A stretch of 64,000 bases of DNA from Bacteroides acidifaciens (GCF_903181435.1 NZ_CAEUHO010000004.1:1240001-1304000); one strand, 5' to 3'; counted from the first letter of the stretch, positions 9,262-18,477 are shown. Numbers and translations are program-made. The notes: generated by a model from the sequence alone, not told the origin.

Positions 9262-9375
9262 GAAACTCGCCGACACGTGGGCTGGATGAAACAAAGCCTC
9301 TATCTTGATGAAACAGAACCTCTGTTACAATGAAATACAGGCTCCGTTTCGTTAAAATAGAGTCTACATTTCAAG
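9262..9375. repeat. Tandem 22-bp imperfect-palindrome array C (core GAAAC)
   Basis: The GAAAC-equivalent positions fall at 9262, 9288, 9310, 9332 and 9354, that is one 26-bp step and then three exact 22-bp steps. Units follow roughly GAAACANAGCCTCTGTTTC; for example the unit at 9310 can pair ACAGA with TCTGT. No unique spacers are present, so this is not a CRISPR. Confidence 0.65.
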
Positions 9376-9422
9376 AAGATATAGTATCAAGGAAGTAAAT
9401 TATACACTTTGGCATTCAGGTT

Positions 9423-9489
9423 CGCTTTCAGCCAAAAACTTCGATGAAAAGGGGCTTTATTGAAGAACTGAAAGCGTTTTTTTATTTTT
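9423..9489. repeat. Long-loop inverted repeat CGCTTTCAG / CTGAAAGCG followed by T run
   Basis: A 9-bp perfect inverted repeat (9423-9431 with 9468-9476) with a 36-base loop, followed by a T-rich tract. It could act as a plus-strand terminator, but no plus-strand gene precedes it within 1 kb. Confidence 0.4.
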
Positions 9490-9707
9490 ATTAATCAGTA
9501 GTAGAATTGACTGGAACAAGTACTACACTCAATGGAATGATGTAGGAGACTTGAGTGAGTCTAGTACATGGTTGGCCTTGCTTCAGTACTGGTTTTGACA
9601 AGTTCATCTACACATAATTTTGTTTTGTACTGTATAGTCTTGAAACAAACTTTAGGTGGGGCTGTCCTGGTTTATCGAGCGAAAGCAGAGAAAGAAAATC
9701 AAAAACA

Positions 9708-9743
9708 ATAGCCTGAAAGCAGATTTCTTTGCTTTCAGGCTAT
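9708..9743. terminator. Perfect 13-bp hairpin downstream of the GH92 operon
   Basis: The arms at 9708-9720 and 9731-9743 (ATAGCCTGAAAGC and its complement) enclose a 10-base loop. On the minus strand a T-rich run (TATTGTTTTTGATTTTC) follows, about 90 bases after the last GH92 stop codon, so it probably ends the minus-strand operon. A second 8-bp hairpin (9776-9783 with 9794-9801) lies between it and the stop. Confidence 0.55.
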
Positions 9744-9832
9744 CGCTTTCAGCCAGAATCCCGATGATTAGCTACTTTCAGCCGGAAACTGAAGGCTGAA
9801 ACCGGGATGGCGACAATTTTATAGAGAAAGGA

Positions 9833-12103
9833 TTATTGCTCTTTAGAAAAAGAATAAGGCATATCCTCTTCTTGCGTTCCTCTGTTCTTATTCGGTTGGT
9901 TGCTCATATCTACCTTGATAGTGCCACCTTTGAATAAGTCTTCGTGACGGAGATAATTCTTGGTGTAATCAGTACCATTGATATTCAGTGAATTGACATA
10001 GAAATTCTTTTTGCTGTTGTTCGGAGCATCAATCACTAAACTATTGCCATTTTCAAAATGAAGAGTAGCTTTCTTGAATAACGGGGAACCTATAATATAT
10101 TCGTCCGTTCCCGGGCAAACAGGGTAGAATCCCAGTGCCGAAAATACATACCAAGCAGAAGTCTGTCCGTTGTCTTCGTCGCCGCAATAACCATCCGGTC
10201 CCGGAGTGTACATTTTGTCCATAACCTGACGCAGCCAGTATTGGGCTTTCCAGGGCTGACCGGCATAGTCATACAAGTAAATCATGTGCTGGATAGGCTG
10301 GTTGCCATGTGCATAGTTCCCCATGTTCATAACAGTCATTTCACGTATTTCGTGAATCACTTGTCCGTAGTAGCTGTCGTCAAAGACAGGCGGTACGGCA
10401 AATACGGAGTCCATCATTGTGATAAACATATCCTTTCCACCCATCAGGTCGATAAGTCCCTGAGGGTCGTGGAATACAGACCAAGTGTAGTGCCAGCTAT
10501 TTCCTTCCGTGAAAGCATCCCCCCATTTCAGCGGAGAGAATGGAGACTGGAATGTACCGTCTTCGTTGCGTCCGCGCATCAGTTTGGATTCCTTGTCGAA
10601 AAGATTCTTATAGTTCATGGCACGTTTGGCGAAGAGGTTAATCTCTTTCTTCGGACGTTTCAGTTCTTTGGCGAGTTTGTAGATGCACCAGTCGTTGTAT
10701 GCATATTCCAATGTACGGGCAGCGTTCTCGTTGATTTTCACATCGTAAGGGACATAACCCAGTTTGTTATAGTACTCATATCCCAATCGTCCTGTGGAAG
10801 AGACTTCGGGATGCACGCTTTCCGTTCCGTGAATCAATCCTTCGTACAATGTCTTTATGTCGTCCACTTTCACGCCTTTCATATAGGCGTCTACTAGAAT
10901 TGAAGCGGAATTATTACCGATCATGCAACCTCTGTGACCTGGACTTGCCCATTCGGGGAAGAATCCGCTTTCTTTATACGTGTTGATTAGCCCTTCCTGC
11001 ATTTCCTTGTTGACCGACGGATACATCAAGTTCAACAACGGGAACAAGCAACGGAAAGTATCCCAGAAACCGGTGTCGGTGTACATATATCCCGGCAGAA
11101 CCTGACCGTTGTACGGGCTGTAGTGAACCGGTTGTCCGGCAGCATCCAGTTCGTAGAACTTGCGGGGGAAAAGCAGCGAACGATACAGGCAGGAGTAGAA
11201 TGTACGGTATTGGTCGAGATTGCCACCCTCTACTTCTATCTTGCCTAATTCCTGATTCCAGGCTTCTTTTCCTTTCTTGGCCAGTTGCTCGATATTATCT
11301 TTGCCCAGCTCCTTCATGTTGACAGCCGCTTGCTCGAAGCTGATGAAAGAAGAAGCGATTCGGGCATGTACCTGTTCGCCTTTGTGTGTCCGGAAACCGA
11401 TGATAGCTCCCGCATGGTCGGTTGTCTGTTCGGCAACGTTTTCTTGCAGATTGCCGTTGGCTACCGTAGCTTTGTAAGTGAAAGGCTTGTCGAATTCAAT
11501 GATGAAGTAATTCTTGAAGTTTTTGGGAACTCCGCCGCTGTTGCGTGTGGTATAGCCGATAATCTTGTTTTCTTCCGGGATTACTTTAATATAAGAACCT
11601 TTGTCGAAAGCATCCACCACGACATAAGAATGGTCGTTTTCGGGGAAAGTGAAACGGAAAAGAACGGCACGTTCCGTCGGAACCATTTCTGTCACTACAT
11701 CATGCTCGGCAAGATATACTTTATAATAATAAGGAGTGGCAGTCTCGCCTTTATGAGCAAACCAACTGGCACGCTTTTCTTCATCAAACACAGGCTTGCC
11801 TACTATCGGCATGATAGAAAACTGCCCGTAGTCGTTAATCCACGGACTGGGCTGATGGGTCTGCTTGAATCCGCGAATCTTATTGGCGGTATAGGTATAT
11901 TGCCATCCGTCTCCCATTTTTCCGGTCTGCGGAGTCCAGAAGTTCATTCCCCAGGGGCGGGCGATGGCGGGATACGTATTCCCTGTTGATAACTCGAAAG
12001 TAGATTGGGAACCCATCAGCGGGTTGACATACTGTGTCCAGTCTTTGGCTTTTGCAAAGAGCGTGCAACTGAGTACACAAGCTATTAGTAATAGTCTTTT
12101 CAT
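9833..12103 (-). CDS. GH92 alpha-mannosidase, Bt3990-type
   Basis: A 756-residue calcium-dependent exo-alpha-mannosidase: N-terminal beta-sandwich then an (alpha/alpha)6 catalytic barrel. Starting at the ATG at 12103 puts the motif EGNSWHYTW at Glu533 and GDEDNGQTSAW at Asp642/Asp644, the numbers known for the catalytic acid and base of B. thetaiotaomicron Bt3990, an alpha-1,2-mannosidase. This agreement supports that start over the ATG at 12130. The N-terminus is a signal peptide, probably cleaved after AKA; the other two GH92 proteins here are lipoproteins. It is the last gene of the minus-strand operon, 36 bases after the previous GH92, and should trim imported high-mannose glycan in the periplasm. 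Confidence 0.95.
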   Translation of the reverse strand: MKRLLLIACVLSCTLFAKAKDWTQYVNPLMGSQSTFELSTGNTYPAIARPWGMNFWTPQTGKMGDGWQYTYTANKIRGFKQTHQPSPWINDYGQFSIMPIVGKPVFDEEKRASWFAHKGETATPYYYKVYLAEHDVVTEMVPTERAVLFRFTFPENDHSYVVVDAFDKGSYIKVIPEENKIIGYTTRNSGGVPKNFKNYFIIEFDKPFTYKATVANGNLQENVAEQTTDHAGAIIGFRTHKGEQVHARIASSFISFEQAAVNMKELGKDNIEQLAKKGKEAWNQELGKIEVEGGNLDQYRTFYSCLYRSLLFPRKFYELDAAGQPVHYSPYNGQVLPGYMYTDTGFWDTFRCLFPLLNLMYPSVNKEMQEGLINTYKESGFFPEWASPGHRGCMIGNNSASILVDAYMKGVKVDDIKTLYEGLIHGTESVHPEVSSTGRLGYEYYNKLGYVPYDVKINENAARTLEYAYNDWCIYKLAKELKRPKKEINLFAKRAMNYKNLFDKESKLMRGRNEDGTFQSPFSPLKWGDAFTEGNSWHYTWSVFHDPQGLIDLMGGKDMFITMMDSVFAVPPVFDDSYYGQVIHEIREMTVMNMGNYAHGNQPIQHMIYLYDYAGQPWKAQYWLRQVMDKMYTPGPDGYCGDEDNGQTSAWYVFSALGFYPVCPGTDEYIIGSPLFKKATLHFENGNSLVIDAPNNSKKNFYVNSLNINGTDYTKNYLRHEDLFKGGTIKVDMSNQPNKNRGTQEEDMPYSFSKEQ

Positions 12104-12139
12104 GGCATAATGTGTTTTAATAGTTAGCAATCAAACGTA

Positions 12140-14416
12140 TTATTTTACTCCCCATTCCGTGGGCTGGGCGGTCATCTTGATTTCTATCGTTCCGCCGCTC
12201 ACGATGTCCTGATGGTTGAAGAATGGAGTATCCAGCGGTTTGCCGTTCAGCGTTATGCTTTCGATGTATTTATTCTTTTTCGTATTGTTCTTCACTACAA
12301 TGCTGAATTTCTTTCCGTCGGGCAGATTGACTACTGCTTTATCGAAAGCAGGGCGACCGATGGAATATACCGGTTTGCCCGGACATACCTGATAGAATCC
12401 CATAGAGTTAAGAACGTACCATGCAGACATCTGACCGCAGTCTTCATTGCCCGACAACCCGTCTATGCTGTTGGCGTACTGGCTCCGGTAGACACTGTCT
12501 ACCAACTCCTGAGTTCTCCACGGGCGGTTTACGTAGTTATACAAATGGATAACATGATGGCTCGGCTCGTTGCCATGCGCATATTGTCCGATAAGACCAC
12601 TGATGTCCGATGAGGTCGTTTCGCCTTCGAGCGATGAATCAACAGTGAACAGAGAATCGAGTTTCTGTACAAATGCTTCCTCGCCACCCATCAGATTGAC
12701 CAATCCCTCTACGTCATGCGGCACAAACCAAGTCCACTGCCACGCTGTTCCTTCGCAATAATCATCGTTGCGGTGGGTCGAAGCACGCGGGTTGAACGGT
12801 GTGCGCCATTCGCCTTTCGAGTCGAGCCCGCGCATGAAGCGGGTTGACTTGTCGAAGTAGAATTCGTATGCTTTGGCAAAACGTTCGTATTTGGCTTTGG
12901 ATTCAAAATCGTTCATAGCTTCCGCGAAGATAGAGATGCACCAGTCGTCGTACGCATATTCCAGCGCTTTGGCTACCGATTCGTTTTCGCGGTCGCAGGG
13001 GATATAGCCGATGGCGTTCTTGTAATATTTGGCTTTCGGCATGAGATGCGGTAATACCAAATCCGGACATTTGATGCCGGTAGTATCATATTCGGCTGCA
13101 CGCAGGCAGGCTCTGTACGCCTCTTTCGCGTCAAAATTGCGGTAGCCTTTCATATACGCATCCACGATGACGGGCACGGCATGATAACCAATCATCGTAC
13201 CGGTATAGTTGGAAGCCAAATCCCACATCGGGTATATTCCGCCTTCCTGATGTTTCTTTATCAGCGAGTTGATGAATTGATTGTTCAAATCGGGGTCGAT
13301 GATTGTCATTAACGGGTGCAGTGCACGGAAGGTGTCCCACAATGAGAATACAGTATATACAGGGTTGACCGTATCTCCCTGATGCACTTCGAGGTCCATC
13401 CCTAAATAACGTCCGTCTGCGTCGGTGAACAGGTTCGGACTGATGCCCGTATGGTAGAGGGCGGAGTAGAAGATGGTCTTATCTTCCTTGTCGGAAGTAG
13501 TGATGTCAATTTTCGACAAATATTGGTTCCAGGCAGTACGTGCGTCTTTGCGTACCTTATCGAAGTCCCATGCGGGGATTTCCGATTCCACATTCTTGCG
13601 TGCCCCCGCTACATCGACAGCGGAAACACCGACTTTCACGAGTACCTGTTCATCTTTCTTCGTGTTGAAATGCAGTAACGCTTTGCAGGCAGGAAGCCGC
13701 TTGCCGTCGTTCATAGTGACAGAATCGGTGACGAGCGTGTAAGAGAACGGTTTGGAGAACTTGGCGTAGAAATTAATGTACTGGTCGAACGCCCAATAAG
13801 TAGTTTTCTTGTGTCCGCAGATTTCCGTGTCGCTAATCACTTCGATTTCCATTTCCGAGTTGGTCTGACGTTGTAGGCTGTAATCGAGGTCGATGATAAA
13901 GCCGGATTCGGTGCTTTCGGGGAAAGTGTAGCGGTGGATAGCGCCGCGGCTGGTGGCTGATATTTCGGCTTTTACCTGATAAGTATCCAGAAATACGGAA
14001 TAATAACCCGGTTCTGCCGTTTCATTCTCGTGTGAGAAGACAGAGGCATAGGCTAGTGTCTGGCTTTGAGGGTCGGTAGTCAGATATTGCTGCTTGCCGA
14101 CGGTGGGCATGAGCAGCACGTCTCCGTAGTCGCAACAGCCTGTACCGCTGACGTGCGTATGAGAGAAACCATTGATGGTGGAGTCCGCATGATAATATCC
14201 CGAACAAGCATCCCATCCGTCAATCCGTGTGTCCGGACTGGGTTGAATCATGCCGTGTGGAACTACTGCTCCGGGGAAAGTGTGTCCATGTCCGCCTGTC
14301 CCGATGAAGGGGTTGACATAAGCACTGTAGTCTTTTACGCTAGTGGGGGCTGTGCAGGAGCTAAGTGTGAATATTCCTCCTAAACATCCTACTATTAGGA
14401 ATGTTTTCAATTTCAT
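12140..14416 (-). CDS. GH92 alpha-mannosidase, lipoprotein
   Basis: A 758-residue GH92 protein with lipobox LSSC (Cys21). The conserved YVNPFIGTGGHGHTFPGA start of the N-terminal domain, the acid motif EGTAWQWTW (Glu555) and the base motif GNEDCGQMSAWYV (Asp659) are intact. The position matching Asp642 of Bt3990 is Asn657 here. It corresponds by order to BT_3991. Linkage preference cannot be read from the sequence. The gene lies 39 bases downstream of the anti-sigma gene and 36 bases upstream of the Bt3990-type gene. The lipid anchor suggests membrane attachment, probably on the periplasmic face, but this is not certain. Confidence 0.94.
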   Translation of the reverse strand: MKLKTFLIVGCLGGIFTLSSCTAPTSVKDYSAYVNPFIGTGGHGHTFPGAVVPHGMIQPSPDTRIDGWDACSGYYHADSTINGFSHTHVSGTGCCDYGDVLLMPTVGKQQYLTTDPQSQTLAYASVFSHENETAEPGYYSVFLDTYQVKAEISATSRGAIHRYTFPESTESGFIIDLDYSLQRQTNSEMEIEVISDTEICGHKKTTYWAFDQYINFYAKFSKPFSYTLVTDSVTMNDGKRLPACKALLHFNTKKDEQVLVKVGVSAVDVAGARKNVESEIPAWDFDKVRKDARTAWNQYLSKIDITTSDKEDKTIFYSALYHTGISPNLFTDADGRYLGMDLEVHQGDTVNPVYTVFSLWDTFRALHPLMTIIDPDLNNQFINSLIKKHQEGGIYPMWDLASNYTGTMIGYHAVPVIVDAYMKGYRNFDAKEAYRACLRAAEYDTTGIKCPDLVLPHLMPKAKYYKNAIGYIPCDRENESVAKALEYAYDDWCISIFAEAMNDFESKAKYERFAKAYEFYFDKSTRFMRGLDSKGEWRTPFNPRASTHRNDDYCEGTAWQWTWFVPHDVEGLVNLMGGEEAFVQKLDSLFTVDSSLEGETTSSDISGLIGQYAHGNEPSHHVIHLYNYVNRPWRTQELVDSVYRSQYANSIDGLSGNEDCGQMSAWYVLNSMGFYQVCPGKPVYSIGRPAFDKAVVNLPDGKKFSIVVKNNTKKNKYIESITLNGKPLDTPFFNHQDIVSGGTIEIKMTAQPTEWGVK

Positions 14417-14455
14417 GGTGTTAATAGATTTTTAGTTCCGCCGGACTCATCTCTC

Positions 14456-15463
14456 TTATTTGGGAGAAATAAAGATGTTGCTTCCGACAATTTTATAATC
14501 AATAGGGATAGAGTTCTGCAATGATTTCAATACAGATTCGATATCCGCTTTCCGTTTCAGTACACCGGAGTAGGTCTTGTTCGACTGAATGTCGGGAGAC
14601 AAGATAATCTTCACGTCGTAGAAACGTTCCAAAGCCTTGGTGATGGTGAAGATATCCGCTTTCTGGAATGGAATCAGGTTGTCGTGCCATACGGCGTCCA
14701 TCTTGGCATCCACTTGCTTCACGGTCAGTCGTCCGTTGTTCTTGTTCAGTTCCGCACGCTGTCCGGGGGCGAGGATGATTTGTCCTTCTTCCTTGTTGCC
14801 TTTCACTTCAATTTCGCCCTCAATCAGTGTCGCTTCCGCTATCCGGCAACGTTTGTCGCACTTGAAGTTGAACCTTGTCCCCAGTACACGTATACGCATG
14901 GCGTCGCTCTGTATGGTGAACGGCTTGTGGCGGTTCTTGGTCACTTCGAAATAGGCTTCTCCTTCCAGATGTACGTTGCGCTCTTTCTCGGAAAACTCGC
15001 GTGGATATTTTAATATTGCCGAGTTGTTCAACCAGACTTTGGTGCCGTCCGGCAGGACAACTTCCTTCACAATGCCTTCATTGGCAACGGCAACCATCAT
15101 TTGCTGGTCGGTTCCGCTCTGATAGAACCAGTATCCGGCTCCGCCACCGATGACCAATATGGCAGCAATGGCAGCCGCGTATCTCATCCAGCGATGCATA
15201 CGCAGTATTTTGTTCTGTTTTCCTTTTTCGTCGTCCAGCTTCTTGTAGAGCTGTTTTTCCGCACGCACCATCCGTTGCCCGTCGGCATATTGATTGAATT
15301 TACCCAAATGATAAATCTCTTCCATGCGAAATAACTGACGGGCATTCTCTTCCGATTCTTTCATCCAAGTATTTACTTCGATGAGTTCCTCTTCCGTGCA
15401 TTGTCCTGTCAGATATTTGTTGATTATATCTTCACTTAGATTACTCATTTTCTTTTCCTTCAT
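14456..15463 (-). CDS. FecR-family anti-sigma factor
   Basis: A 335-residue single-pass membrane protein. An N-terminal cytoplasmic helical region (residues 1-85) binds the sigma factor, a transmembrane helix covers about 90-112, a FecR domain about 120-220 (DGTKVWLNNSA, GEAYFEV, VLGTRFNF) and a DUF4974 domain about 265-333 ends the protein. This is the standard Bacteroidetes layout for an anti-sigma factor that senses the occupied SusC receptor through its N-terminal STN domain. It follows the sigma gene by 34 bases. Met6 is an equally plausible start. Confidence 0.93.
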   Translation of the reverse strand: MKEKKMSNLSEDIINKYLTGQCTEEELIEVNTWMKESEENARQLFRMEEIYHLGKFNQYADGQRMVRAEKQLYKKLDDEKGKQNKILRMHRWMRYAAAIAAILVIGGGAGYWFYQSGTDQQMMVAVANEGIVKEVVLPDGTKVWLNNSAILKYPREFSEKERNVHLEGEAYFEVTKNRHKPFTIQSDAMRIRVLGTRFNFKCDKRCRIAEATLIEGEIEVKGNKEEGQIILAPGQRAELNKNNGRLTVKQVDAKMDAVWHDNLIPFQKADIFTITKALERFYDVKIILSPDIQSNKTYSGVLKRKADIESVLKSLQNSIPIDYKIVGSNIFISPK

Positions 15464-15497
15464 ATTAATAATACAATTCAGAACACAAAAACACTTA

Positions 15498-16055
15498 TCA
15501 ATCTTGCCATAAAAATAAGAAAAGGATTATCCAAAGTGGATTGAGGCGACTGCGCAAGTACTTCAAAGCCTTGTACATATGCGCTTCTACCGTGCGGAGC
15601 GAAACTCCGAGAGCGTCGGCTATCTCCTTGTTTTTCATGTCGTGAAGATAGCTGAGTTTGAAAACTTCCTTGCATTTGTCCGGCAGTTCGTTAATCGCGT
15701 CGTAGATTTCTTTGCGAAGCTCCCTGTCTTCAATCCGCTGAATCACTTCGTTGTTGTCCGGCTGATAAAACTGTGCACGTCTCTGGTTGATTTCTTCCAT
15801 GGCGGCACAGTAACCGTCTTCCACGTTCCGGTGTTTCAGAACGTTGAGGGCACGGGTATAGACGGCACGATAGAGAAAGGCTTGAATCTGGTCGCCTATT
15901 TCTATGCTGTCTTTCCGTCTCCATAGCTCCACAAACACATCCTGTACCACATCTTCCGCATCTTCCTCGCCCACCAGGCGGGTGGCGTAGAAGATGAGGC
16001 TGGGGTAGTACCTGCGAAATAACGTCTGATAGGTTACATCGAAGTTTTCATTCAT
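15498..16055 (-). CDS. ECF sigma-70 factor (Bacteroides expansion type)
   Basis: A 185-residue ECF sigma factor. Region 2 lies at about 10-80 (GEEDAEDVVQDVFVELWRR) and region 4 at about 120-170 (LPDKCKEVFKLSYLHDMKNK, then a helix-turn-helix GVSLRTVEAHMYKAL). It should direct polymerase to the SusC operon promoter when the neighbouring FecR protein releases it. The protein ends in an unusually hydrophobic tail, NPLWIILFLFLWQD, after region 4. It lies between a GH92 gene (27 bases upstream) and the anti-sigma gene, so the regulators are transcribed with the mannosidases. Confidence 0.94.
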   Translation of the reverse strand: MNENFDVTYQTLFRRYYPSLIFYATRLVGEEDAEDVVQDVFVELWRRKDSIEIGDQIQAFLYRAVYTRALNVLKHRNVEDGYCAAMEEINQRRAQFYQPDNNEVIQRIEDRELRKEIYDAINELPDKCKEVFKLSYLHDMKNKEIADALGVSLRTVEAHMYKALKYLRSRLNPLWIILFLFLWQD

Positions 16056-16082
16056 TCTCTCGATAGTTTAGTTCGGTTTAAT

Positions 16083-18323
16083 TTATGGATTCTTTTCTTC
16101 GAAGATGACTCCTATTGCCTTGGGAGTCTCACCCATTTCGAACTCGACGGTAGTTCCGCCCATGATTTGCTCGTGGGTGAGGTAGGTCTTGTCGTAGGGG
16201 TGTCCGTTCATTTTGATGGACTGAATATAGATATTCTTTTTGTTTACGTTGGGGGCAAGTACGGTGAAAGTCTTGCCGTTCGCCAGGTGCAACTGCATTT
16301 CCGGGAAAAGGGGAGTACCTATTTCATACTTTCCGCTGACGGGGTTTACGGGGTAGAATCCCATGGCGCTGAAAACGTACCATGCCGACATCTGTCCGCA
16401 GTCTTCGTTGCCGCAAAGTCCGGCAGGCTCGTTTTTATAAAGCTCGTTCATTACTTTTGCTACGTAATATTGAGTCCGGTCGCTGAAGCCTATCGAGTTG
16501 AACAGGTAGATGACGTGATGGCTCGGTTCGTTGCCGTGCGCGTACTGGCCTATCATTCCCGTGCTGAAAAGCGGAAGTTCGGCATCCGCTGCCGGATGGT
16601 AGGTGAACATACTGTCCAGTTTTTCGGCAAATCTGTTTTTACCGCCTACAAGGTCTATCAGTCCGTCAACGTCGTGTTGTACCGACCAGAAATATTGCCA
16701 TCCGTTGCTTTCGCAGATGTGCGGGGTGTAGTCGTCGGCTTTGAAGTCTTTGATAAAGGCTCCCTTGTCGTCACGTGGCTGCATGAAAGAGGTGGCGGGG
16801 TTGTAGACGTTCTTGTAGTTCTGCGAACGTTTGTAGAACGTCTCGGCGATGTCCTGCTTGCCCATCTTCTTTGCCATTTCGGCGATGCAATAATCATCGT
16901 AGGCGTATTCCAGTGTCTTGGATAACGACCAGTTTTCGGCGTTGTAGTGGTCTGTCACGTTGTAGGGGATGTATCCCAGTTCCTTGTAGAGTCCGATGCC
17001 GCGGTAGTTGTCGAGGTTGGCGGTTGCTACACAGGCGTTCAATGCTTTTTCTGCGTCAAAGTCGCCGATGCCTTTCAGGTAGGCGTCTACGATGACGGGT
17101 ACGGCATGATAGCCAATCATCATGTCTGTCTCGCTTCCGTAGAAGTTCCACACGGGCAGGCGTCCGTTCTGTTCGTAGAAGGCGATGAAGGATTTCACCA
17201 TGTCGTTGACGCGTTCCGGTTCGGTGTAGGTGAAGAGTGGATGGGCGGCACGGTAGGTATCCCACAGGGAGAAGGTGCTGTAATTCACCCAGCCGTCGGA
17301 TTGGTGTACTTTTTTGTCGGGGCCGTAGTAGGCTCCGTCTACGTCGCTGTAAATGGTGGGGGCAATCATTGAATGATAGAGGGCGGTGTAGAAATTGACT
17401 TTGTCATCCTCGTTGTCGCCTTTTATTTCAATCTTTCCGAGTTGCCGGTTCCAGTTTGCTTTCGTTTCGGCGAGGTATTTGTCGAAGTCGTTTTCGGGCA
17501 CTTCGGCTTGCAGGTTTTTGGCTGCGCCTTCCATGCTTGTGCCGGAAATAGCTGTGTTTACGAGAATCTGTTCGCCTTCCTTGGTGTTGAAGTCGAAGCG
17601 GGCGATGACGGCTGTGCCGATGCGCTTGTTTTCCTTGATGATGGCTGTCGTGTCCAACTCCATTTTCTCAAAAGGACGGGAGAAGCGGGTGCGGAAGTAG
17701 ATGTGTTGGTCGCGTGCCCAACCGTCGGAGAAACGGTAGCCCTGGATGGTGACAGAGTCTACTACTTCGATATGTGAGTCGTTGGTGAAATCCCAGTTCA
17801 TGGCTTTCTTCAGGTTCAGGAAGATGGCGGATTGGGCTTCGGGAAAGGTGTAGCGCTGGATGCCGCAGCGTTCGGTTGCGGTCAGTTCGACATTGATATT
17901 GTAGTCTTTAAGGCGCACTTGGTAGTAGCCGGCGTAGGCACTCTCGTCTTCATGGGAGAATTTGGAGTGGATGCCCAGTGGGGCTTCGGCTTCTTTATAA
18001 GGCAGGGTGACGGGCATGAAGGAGATATCGTACAAATCTCCTGCTCCGGTGCCGGAGAGGTGTGTGTGGCTGAATCCGGCGATTGTGCTGTCCGGATAGA
18101 AATAGCCGGAGATGCGATCCCATCCGGGGAGTCCGTTGTCGGGGCTGAGTTGCACCATGCCGAAAGGGGCTTGGGCACCTGGGTAGGTGTTTCCGGTAAA
18201 GTCGGTTCCGATAAATGGATTTACATAAGACGTGTAATCTGTTTCGTGTTTTTCTTGCGTAGGGGTACAAGAAATGAGCATGCAGGTCAACAGCAGGCAT
18301 AGATAAGTAAATGTTCTCATCAT
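16083..18323 (-). CDS. GH92 alpha-mannosidase, lipoprotein, first gene of the operon
   Basis: A 746-residue GH92 protein with lipobox LISC (Cys19 from the first Met). The family signatures are present: YVNPFIGTDFTGNTYPGAQA at the N-terminal domain, acid motif ESNGWQYFW (Glu538) and base motif GNEDCGQMSAWYV (Asp641; Asn639 at the Bt3990 Asp642 position). By order it matches BT_3994. It would remove alpha-mannose from the imported glycan, with a linkage preference that cannot be predicted here. A -7 box at 18390-18397 indicates that the operon starts about 60 bases before this gene. Met2 is an alternative start. Confidence 0.94.
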   Translation of the reverse strand: MMRTFTYLCLLLTCMLISCTPTQEKHETDYTSYVNPFIGTDFTGNTYPGAQAPFGMVQLSPDNGLPGWDRISGYFYPDSTIAGFSHTHLSGTGAGDLYDISFMPVTLPYKEAEAPLGIHSKFSHEDESAYAGYYQVRLKDYNINVELTATERCGIQRYTFPEAQSAIFLNLKKAMNWDFTNDSHIEVVDSVTIQGYRFSDGWARDQHIYFRTRFSRPFEKMELDTTAIIKENKRIGTAVIARFDFNTKEGEQILVNTAISGTSMEGAAKNLQAEVPENDFDKYLAETKANWNRQLGKIEIKGDNEDDKVNFYTALYHSMIAPTIYSDVDGAYYGPDKKVHQSDGWVNYSTFSLWDTYRAAHPLFTYTEPERVNDMVKSFIAFYEQNGRLPVWNFYGSETDMMIGYHAVPVIVDAYLKGIGDFDAEKALNACVATANLDNYRGIGLYKELGYIPYNVTDHYNAENWSLSKTLEYAYDDYCIAEMAKKMGKQDIAETFYKRSQNYKNVYNPATSFMQPRDDKGAFIKDFKADDYTPHICESNGWQYFWSVQHDVDGLIDLVGGKNRFAEKLDSMFTYHPAADAELPLFSTGMIGQYAHGNEPSHHVIYLFNSIGFSDRTQYYVAKVMNELYKNEPAGLCGNEDCGQMSAWYVFSAMGFYPVNPVSGKYEIGTPLFPEMQLHLANGKTFTVLAPNVNKKNIYIQSIKMNGHPYDKTYLTHEQIMGGTTVEFEMGETPKAIGVIFEEKNP

Positions 18324-18389
18324 TCTTTAGGTATTAGTGATTACTTATTTTATTTATTTGAAGGATAAGAAAAATAATTAATCTGTTTG

Positions 18390-18397
18390 CAAAGGTA
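18390..18397 (-). promoter_or_regulatory. -7 promoter box of the GH92/sigma/anti-sigma operon
   Basis: Reads TACCTTTG on the minus strand, matching TAnnTTTG, with a leader of about 60 bases to the GH92 start. No clear TTTG at -33 is visible. Confidence 0.5.
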
Positions 18398-18477
18398 GAA
18401 AAAAACTGTAACAAGCCTACTGTATGGACTTAATATTTTTTTAATGAGGGAGATGGGACGCTGTTGTTGTGTTTTTG

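Larger units (their letters stand above)
9003..9832. other. 830-bp noncoding region between the two convergent PUL arms, rich in inverted repeats
   Basis: No credible gene. It holds several scattered copies of a TTTCAG/CTGAAA motif (near 9038, 9144, 9423, 9468, 9711, 9731, 9745, 9776 and 9794), a degenerate GT-rich duplication near 9189 and 9222 (GTGGTAGGCATAT / GTGGGTAGCATAT), the 22-bp array described separately, and hairpins near the end of the GH92 operon. Confidence 0.6.

Noticed and set aside
10241..10897. Long plus-strand frame (218 codons) inside the GH92 gene and similar long shadows in GH92, rsmA and pepD
   Set aside because: They are antisense frames of strongly conserved enzymes with Bacteroides codon use, and show no domain.
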